Below, piece by piece: positions 57,045-64,000 of a stretch of 64,000 nt of DNA. Below the pieces are notes generated by a model. The model did no database searches and was not told the DNA's origin. It saw only the letters and a program-made list of their open reading frames with translations. How positions within the stretch are numbered: position 1 is the first letter of the stretch; each line of letters begins with the position of its first letter. Source of the stretch: ZYF759 sp046297455 (GTDB lineage Bacteria; Pseudomonadota; Alphaproteobacteria; Rhizobiales; Rhizobiaceae); assembly GCA_046297455.1 (NCBI GenBank), contig JBKBIT010000002.1:127575-191574 (forward strand), given 5' to 3'. The position numbers and the translations under genes are program-made.

Positions 57045-58016
57045 ATGATCAGGTCCGTAGTGCGGGGAACGGGAGCAGCCCTTCCGCGCCGCGTCATGAA
57101 GAACACCGACTTCGTGGGAGTGGTCGAGACGTCCGACGAGTGGATTGCGCAGCGCACCGGCATCCGTGAGCGCCACATCGCGGCCGAGGACGAAACGACG
57201 GCGTCGCTGGGCGAAGCTGCGGCGCGCACCGCGCTCGAAAATGCCGGGCTGACGACAGACGACATCGACCTGATCGTGCTCGCCACCTCCACGCCCAACA
57301 ACACCTTCCCTGCCAGCGCGGTCGAGATTCAGCGCCGTCTTGGCATGACGCACGGCTATGCCTTCGACATGCAGGCCGTGTGCTCAGGCTTCATCTACGC
57401 CATCAACACCGCGGATCTGCATCTGCGCGGCGGCATGGCCAAGCGCGCCTTGGTGATCGGCTCCGAGACATTCTCGCGGATCCTGGACTGGGAAGACCGC
57501 ACGACCTGTGTCCTTTTCGGAGACGGTGCAGGTGCCATCGTCTTGGAAGCGACCGAGGGCGACGGCACGCTGGCGGATCGCGGCATTCTCGGCGCCAGCC
57601 TGCGCTCCGACGGCTCCCATCGCGAAAAACTCTATGTCGATGGCGGTCCCTCGACCACGGGTACGGTCGGCCATCTGCGCATGGAGGGCCGCGAGGTCTT
57701 CAAGCACGCGGTTGGGATGATTTCCGACGTGATCGAGGCCGTTTTCGCCCAGTCGAACATAACGGCCGACGACATTGACTGGTTCGTGCCGCATCAGGCC
57801 AACAAGCGCATCATCGACGCTTCAGCAAAGAAGCTCGGCATTGCGCCCGAGAAGGTTGTGATCACCGTCGATCGGCATGGAAACACCTCGGCAGCCTCGG
57901 TGCCACTGGCACTGCATCAGGCAGTATCGGACGGTCGCATCAAGAAGGGCGATCTTGTCCTGCTCGAGGCCATGGGCGGCGGCTTCACCTGGGGCGCGGT
58001 GTTGCTGCGCTGGTAG
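57045..58016 (+). CDS. fabH: 3-oxoacyl-ACP synthase III (KAS III)
   Basis: This 323-residue enzyme starts fatty acid synthesis by joining acetyl-CoA to malonyl-ACP. The Cys-His-Asn triad is C113 (DMQAVCSGFIYA), H250 (FVPHQANKRI) and N280 (DRHGNTSAASVP). The start at ATG 57045 has an AAGGGG site seven bases upstream. It lies 10 bases after plsX and 109 bases before ihfA, a conserved alphaproteobacterial gene order. Confidence 0.96.
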   Translation: MIRSVVRGTGAALPRRVMKNTDFVGVVETSDEWIAQRTGIRERHIAAEDETTASLGEAAARTALENAGLTTDDIDLIVLATSTPNNTFPASAVEIQRRLGMTHGYAFDMQAVCSGFIYAINTADLHLRGGMAKRALVIGSETFSRILDWEDRTTCVLFGDGAGAIVLEATEGDGTLADRGILGASLRSDGSHREKLYVDGGPSTTGTVGHLRMEGREVFKHAVGMISDVIEAVFAQSNITADDIDWFVPHQANKRIIDASAKKLGIAPEKVVITVDRHGNTSAASVPLALHQAVSDGRIKKGDLVLLEAMGGGFTWGAVLLRW

Positions 58017-58125
58017 TCGTCCTTTCCCTCGATGCGCATCGGTCCTTGACCTAGCCGGGTCAATTTCCTAACGTCTTGGGCAATTGCGGATTTCGAATAT
58101 ATTTCAGCATGGTTAGGCGATCCTG

Positions 58126-58455
58126 ATGGGGGGTAAGACCATAACGCGCGCCGATCTTGCGGAGGCGGTCTACAAGAAGGTAGGCCTGTCACGCACGGAA
58201 TCTGCTCAGCTGGTCGAGATGGTTCTGGAAGAGATCTGCGAAGCGATCGTGCGCGGCGAGACCGTCAAGCTGTCGTCCTTCGCCACCTTCCAGGTCCGCT
58301 CCAAGAACGAGCGCGTTGGCCGCAATCCGAAGACCGGTCAGGAAGTCCCGATCCTTCCCAGGCGCGTGATGACCTTCAAGGCATCGAACGTGCTCAAGCG
58401 GCGCATTCTGCGCAATCACCAGGCCAAGACCGCCAAGGTCGAAGAAAGCGCCTAG
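58126..58455 (+). CDS. ihfA: Integration host factor subunit alpha
   Basis: This 109-residue protein is a DNA-bending HU/IHF-family protein. The beta-arm has the IHF-alpha intercalating region RNPKTGQEVPILPRRVMTFK (Pro at the tip). Other marks are TRADLAEAVYKKVGLSRTES at the start and VKLSSFATFQVRSKNERVGRNPKTG. It pairs with IhfB to bend DNA in recombination, replication and transcription. It is between fabH and a MerR gene, typical of alphaproteobacteria. Confidence 0.95.
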   Translation: MGGKTITRADLAEAVYKKVGLSRTESAQLVEMVLEEICEAIVRGETVKLSSFATFQVRSKNERVGRNPKTGQEVPILPRRVMTFKASNVLKRRILRNHQAKTAKVEESA

Positions 58456-58624
58456 TCGGCCCTGCCCTGCCTTTGCAGGGGACGCGTTTCGAGCTGACTT
58501 GAAAGACAACGACCAATCGGTTGATAATTCGGACGATTCGGCGACGGCTGTTCTGTAGCGCAGTCTTCGTGCCGGATGTGCGCCCGCGCGATGTGGCCAT
58601 CTAGGAATCGTGTCGGGAGCCAAC

Positions 58625-59179
58625 ATGCCAGAACCAGCGGAGCCCAGCATGGACAAGAGCCCCGACGCGTTCCGCACGATCAGCGAAGTCGCTGAGGATC
58701 TGGACCTGCCCCAGCATGTGCTGCGGTTCTGGGAAACCCGCTTCAACCAGATCAAGCCCATGAAGCGCGGCGGCGGGCGCCGCTATTACCGGCCGCAAGA
58801 CGTCGAACTCATCAAGGGCATCCGCCACATGCTTTACGACCAGGGCTACACCATCAAGGGTGTGCAGCGCCTGCTGAAGGAAAACGGCAACCAGTTCCTG
58901 ATCGCGATCGGTTCGGGCGATGTCGCGGCAGCCGAGGCGATCACGCTTCGCAAACAGGCAGAGACACAGGCGGAAGGCTCGATTTCTTCCGACGAAACCA
59001 TGCTCGGCAAGCCGAAGGTCAAGCCGAGCCGCCGCTTCTTCGGCCTAGGCCGTAGCGACGAGGACGATGGTCCGGTGGAGGCTGACGGCGACAGGCTCAG
59101 CCGCGACAACCGCGCGCTGCTGCAGGAAGCGCTTTTCGACCTCCTCGAATGCAAGCGGCTGCTCGATCAGGTTCGGTAA
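58625..59179 (+). CDS. MerR-family transcriptional regulator
   Basis: This 184-residue protein has an N-terminal winged helix of the MerR type: FRTISEVAEDLDLPQHVLRFWETRF, then RYYRPQDVELIKGIRHMLYDQGYTIKGVQRLLKE. No effector cysteine is evident. The C-terminal half is acidic and probably helical. This is the conserved MerR-like gene that follows ihfA in Rhizobiales; its target is unknown. The start at ATG 58625 has a GGGAG site seven bases upstream; ATG 58649 is an alternative. It is not adjacent to the MerR-type promoter at 26616. Confidence 0.85.
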   Translation: MPEPAEPSMDKSPDAFRTISEVAEDLDLPQHVLRFWETRFNQIKPMKRGGGRRYYRPQDVELIKGIRHMLYDQGYTIKGVQRLLKENGNQFLIAIGSGDVAAAEAITLRKQAETQAEGSISSDETMLGKPKVKPSRRFFGLGRSDEDDGPVEADGDRLSRDNRALLQEALFDLLECKRLLDQVR

Positions 59180-59357
59180 GTTACGACTTACCAAATCACG
59201 GCAGGAATCTTCAGATTTGATGCTGATATACTTGCCGCCAACTGTGGCTCAATTATCAACACAGGCCCGCGACTCACCTCCGATTCTTCTGCACGGATTG
59301 CGTGTACAGGCACTCATGCTAGGATTAGGTGTGTAGTTTGAGTGTGAGGGCGGTTCC

Positions 59358-60050
59358 ATGAAGAAGTTAACATGCATTGCATTTGCCGGTGCTCTTCTGT
59401 CTGCAGGAGCATTTGCAACACCTTCGATGGCTGCAGATCCTGGCTACTGGGGTCAGGCGACCCCTGCCTTTAACTGGAGTGGCTTCTACGCAGGTGCCCA
59501 TGGCGGCTACGGTACGGGCCGGTATTCCTACATATTCCCTTCCAATGCCAATGTCGGCAGCACGCTGAGCGGTGGCTTCGGCGGCGTTCAGGCCGGCTAC
59601 AACTGGCATGACGGCGGCGTCGTCTGGGGCGTCGAGGCCGACGCTTCGCTTGGCAGTATTTCCGGAACATCTGTCTGCCCGACGGCTACCTTTACCTGCA
59701 ACGCGTCGATCAACTTCACGTCGACCTTGCGCGGCCGTGTGGGTCTGCCCATGGACAACGTGCTCGCCTATGTCACGGCAGGCGCGGCGCTTGGAAACAT
59801 CAAGCGCAGTTCCACCAATACCGGCAACGGCAACACCCTGAACCAGAGCCAGACCGCACTCGGCTGGGCTGCGGGCGCGGGTGTCGAAGTCGCGCTTGAC
59901 CAGGGCTGGTCGATCGGCGGCGAGTATCTCTATGTCGATTTCCCGCGCCAGACCTTTGCCGGCGCGACGGTCGGCACCAGCACCTTCTCCCAGGTACGGA
60001 TCGGCGCCCACGCCCATACGTTCCGCGTGAAGGCGAATTTCCGCTGGTAG
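59358..60050 (+). CDS. Omp25/31-type outer membrane beta-barrel protein
   Basis: This 230-residue protein has a signal peptide (MKKLTC to SMAAD, about residue 26) and the family's first strand NWSGFYAGAHGGYGTGRY. Eight-stranded barrel features include GGVQAGYNWHDGGVVWGVEADAS, STLRGRVGLPMDNVLAYVTAGAALG, GWAAGAGVEVALDQGWSIGGEYLYVDF, and a terminal aromatic motif KANFRW. It should be an abundant outer membrane protein as in Brucella and rhizobia. A hairpin GCAGGTC/GACCTGC begins 11 bases after its stop (60061-60088). Confidence 0.9.
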   Translation: MKKLTCIAFAGALLSAGAFATPSMAADPGYWGQATPAFNWSGFYAGAHGGYGTGRYSYIFPSNANVGSTLSGGFGGVQAGYNWHDGGVVWGVEADASLGSISGTSVCPTATFTCNASINFTSTLRGRVGLPMDNVLAYVTAGAALGNIKRSSTNTGNGNTLNQSQTALGWAAGAGVEVALDQGWSIGGEYLYVDFPRQTFAGATVGTSTFSQVRIGAHAHTFRVKANFRW

Positions 60051-60123
60051 CAGCGATGATGCAGGTCGCGGCCCCGGTCGTGACCTGCCCAATTCCCTGA
60101 ACTGCTTGGTTCCGCGTCCTGTC

Positions 60124-60219
60124 CGGGCCGGTATCCTGCGCATTGGCGCGATAGCAGGATCATCCTGGCCCGCGCGAAGAAGAGCCCCGCCGCCTTGTCC
60201 AGGCTGACGGGGCTTTTTC
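60124..60219 (+). ncRNA. Possible small RNA
   Basis: A long hairpin pairs CGGGCC (60124-60129) with GGCCCG (60167-60172), and inside it ATCCTGC (60133-60139) with GCAGGAT (60154-60160). Twelve bases later a terminator hairpin with a T run follows. No open frame accounts for the conserved-looking structure. It could be a small RNA or the 3' part of the porin transcript. The strand is set by the terminator. Confidence 0.35.
60183..60219 (+). terminator. Rho-independent terminator downstream of the porin gene
   Basis: The 7-bp stem AGCCCCG/CGGGGCT (60183-60189 with 60208-60214) has an inner CCT/AGG pair and is directly followed by TTTT. It is the best textbook terminator in the 743-bp gap between the porin and uvrA. 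It lies 130 bases past the porin stop, so it may end either that transcript or a separate small RNA. Confidence 0.8.
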
Positions 60220-60634
60220 GTTGCGGCTTCCTGGCCGCCTGCCGGATCTCGTCCGGCTGGTGTTTCGGATGCGTCTCGGGACCTCGCCCGATGATCCGAC
60301 TGTCAGTCTCTGCGATGTGGATCGAAACGACCTTCCCGGTCTTGCGGCCTTTGCCGATCGCCACCTAGGAAAGGCGCGGCTCCGTCACTGCGCGGAGCCA
60401 GCTTGTACTGTCCGGTGGAGTCATTCCTTCACCTCCCAGTTGGCCTCACCAGTGTCCCGCGGGGTCTGATCCGCCCGGCAACCCTGCCGTCGAAGCGGCG
60501 GGTCGGTGGCGGAGAGCGCTCCAGCGCTCGTCCCAGGAGACGTTGGAAGCGTGCGCCCGTTTGTCGGTTCCGTCAAGGAAATCCGGATCGCCGGCATCAA
60601 ATGTGATCGCGTCGTACATGACTGTCAGGATACT

Positions 60635-60649
60635 GTTCGATCTTTGTTC
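60635..60649 (+). promoter_or_regulatory. LexA (SOS) box upstream of uvrA
   Basis: GTTCGATCTTTGTTC is an exact match to the alphaproteobacterial LexA consensus GTTC-N7-GTTC, which controls recA, lexA and uvrA in rhizobia. It is 144 bases before the uvrA ATG, so the uvrA promoter is likely nearby and repressed by LexA until DNA damage. The rest of the stretch 60220-60793 holds no other element I can identify. Confidence 0.85.
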
Positions 60650-60793
60650 TTTCCGCTTGCCCCATCCGACAAAAAGCGGGAAAAACGACCAGCCTGCCGG
60701 TTGCCGCCTCGACGGCGACGCGGATTGACCTACATGTGGTGCTGGCCGGTACGCCCGCGCCAGGCGCAAGAACACGAAGAGCGGCAACCGGCC

Positions 60794-63715
<2,922 letters not shown>

Positions 63716-63727
63716 GTATCTTTCCGC

Positions 63728-63850
63728 GTCGTCATCCTCGGGCTTGACACGAGGATCCAAGCCTGAACGTCCGGCAATTGACGAGCGACCCATGACGGCC
63801 ATCTCCCCCCTTGAGGGGGAGATGGCCGGCAGGCCAGAGGGGGCGCCGTG
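63728..63850. repeat. Members of both intergenic repeat families downstream of uvrA
   Basis: GTCGTCATCCTCGGGCTTGA followed by GAGGATCCAAGCCTGAAC is a short relative of the 42551 repeat. CATCTCCCCCCTTGAGGGGG and GGCCGGCAGGCCAGAGGGGG, then GCGCCGTGGAG, match the 44028 family in the opposite direction. The 150 bases from 63850 to the window end hold no gene I can support. Confidence 0.6.
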
Positions 63851-64000
63851 GAGCGCTGTCCTTAAAGAGGTTGCGATCATGGACATCTATCTCTTGCGCC
63901 GGCGGGGCTGACAGGCTCACCCCTCATCCGTCTCGGCGCCGGGGCGCGCCGGCGGCGGTGGGGTTTGGGCGGGCCAAACCCGGGACGATGTCACCATCTG

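Overview
The window is a high-GC stretch of a chromosome from an alphaproteobacterium, most likely of the order Hyphomicrobiales (Rhizobiales) and near the Mesorhizobium/Nitratireductor group. This rests on gene content and order: ExoR, the PopZ family (DUF2497) beside valS, the set yceD-plsX-fabH-ihfA-merR, rpiA-DUF2059-gor, comEC beside gltX, a GTTC-N7-GTTC SOS box before uvrA, a B12-dependent ribonucleotide reductase and a class II DAHP synthase. No plasmid, phage, insertion sequence, rRNA operon or CRISPR array is visible. The genus is an inference.

Positions 1-12050 hold a PAP2 membrane phosphatase, cystathionine beta-lyase, a small exported protein, tRNA-Pro(UGG) and tRNA-Arg(UCU) flanking a complex I accessory subunit, exoR, valS, popZ, recJ and a zinc alcohol dehydrogenase. 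Positions 12050-20070 hold a dispersed repeat, glpX with a GNAT gene, a stand-alone ComEC-type metallo-beta-lactamase protein, and nrdJ preceded by a likely NrdR box. Positions 20070-21840 are the most foreign-looking part: two AT-rich genes of unknown function, a damaged HicB-like gene, and two direct copies of an intergenic repeat created by a 332-bp tandem duplication.

Positions 21840-32750 carry hemerythrin and GFA-type proteins, a cardiolipin synthase-like phospholipase D, DAHP synthase, a GGCT-fold protein, an alpha/beta hydrolase with a MerR-style promoter, gor, DUF2059, rpiA, a DUF1176 protein and a serine hydrolase. Positions 32750-42530 concern the cell wall and DNA repair: a large L,D-transpeptidase, a lipoprotein polysaccharide deacetylase, mfd, sdhE and recG. 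Positions 42530-44440 are mostly repeats around a GIY-YIG gene and one structured stretch of unknown nature.

Positions 44440-60050 are core genome: a FemAB-like DUF482 acyltransferase overlapping a tiny DUF2256 zinc protein, comEC, gltX, gltA, a DUF4212/sodium-solute symporter pair, a BamE-like lipoprotein, a Cbp3-like bc1 assembly chaperone, YceD, plsX, fabH, ihfA, a MerR regulator and an Omp25/31-type porin. The end holds a possible small RNA, the SOS box and uvrA.

Most genes belong to known families. The best candidates for something undescribed are the AT-rich gene pair at 20078-20913, the structured stretch at 43628-43830, and the intergenic repeat families. I do not see clear evidence of a complete novel multi-gene system.
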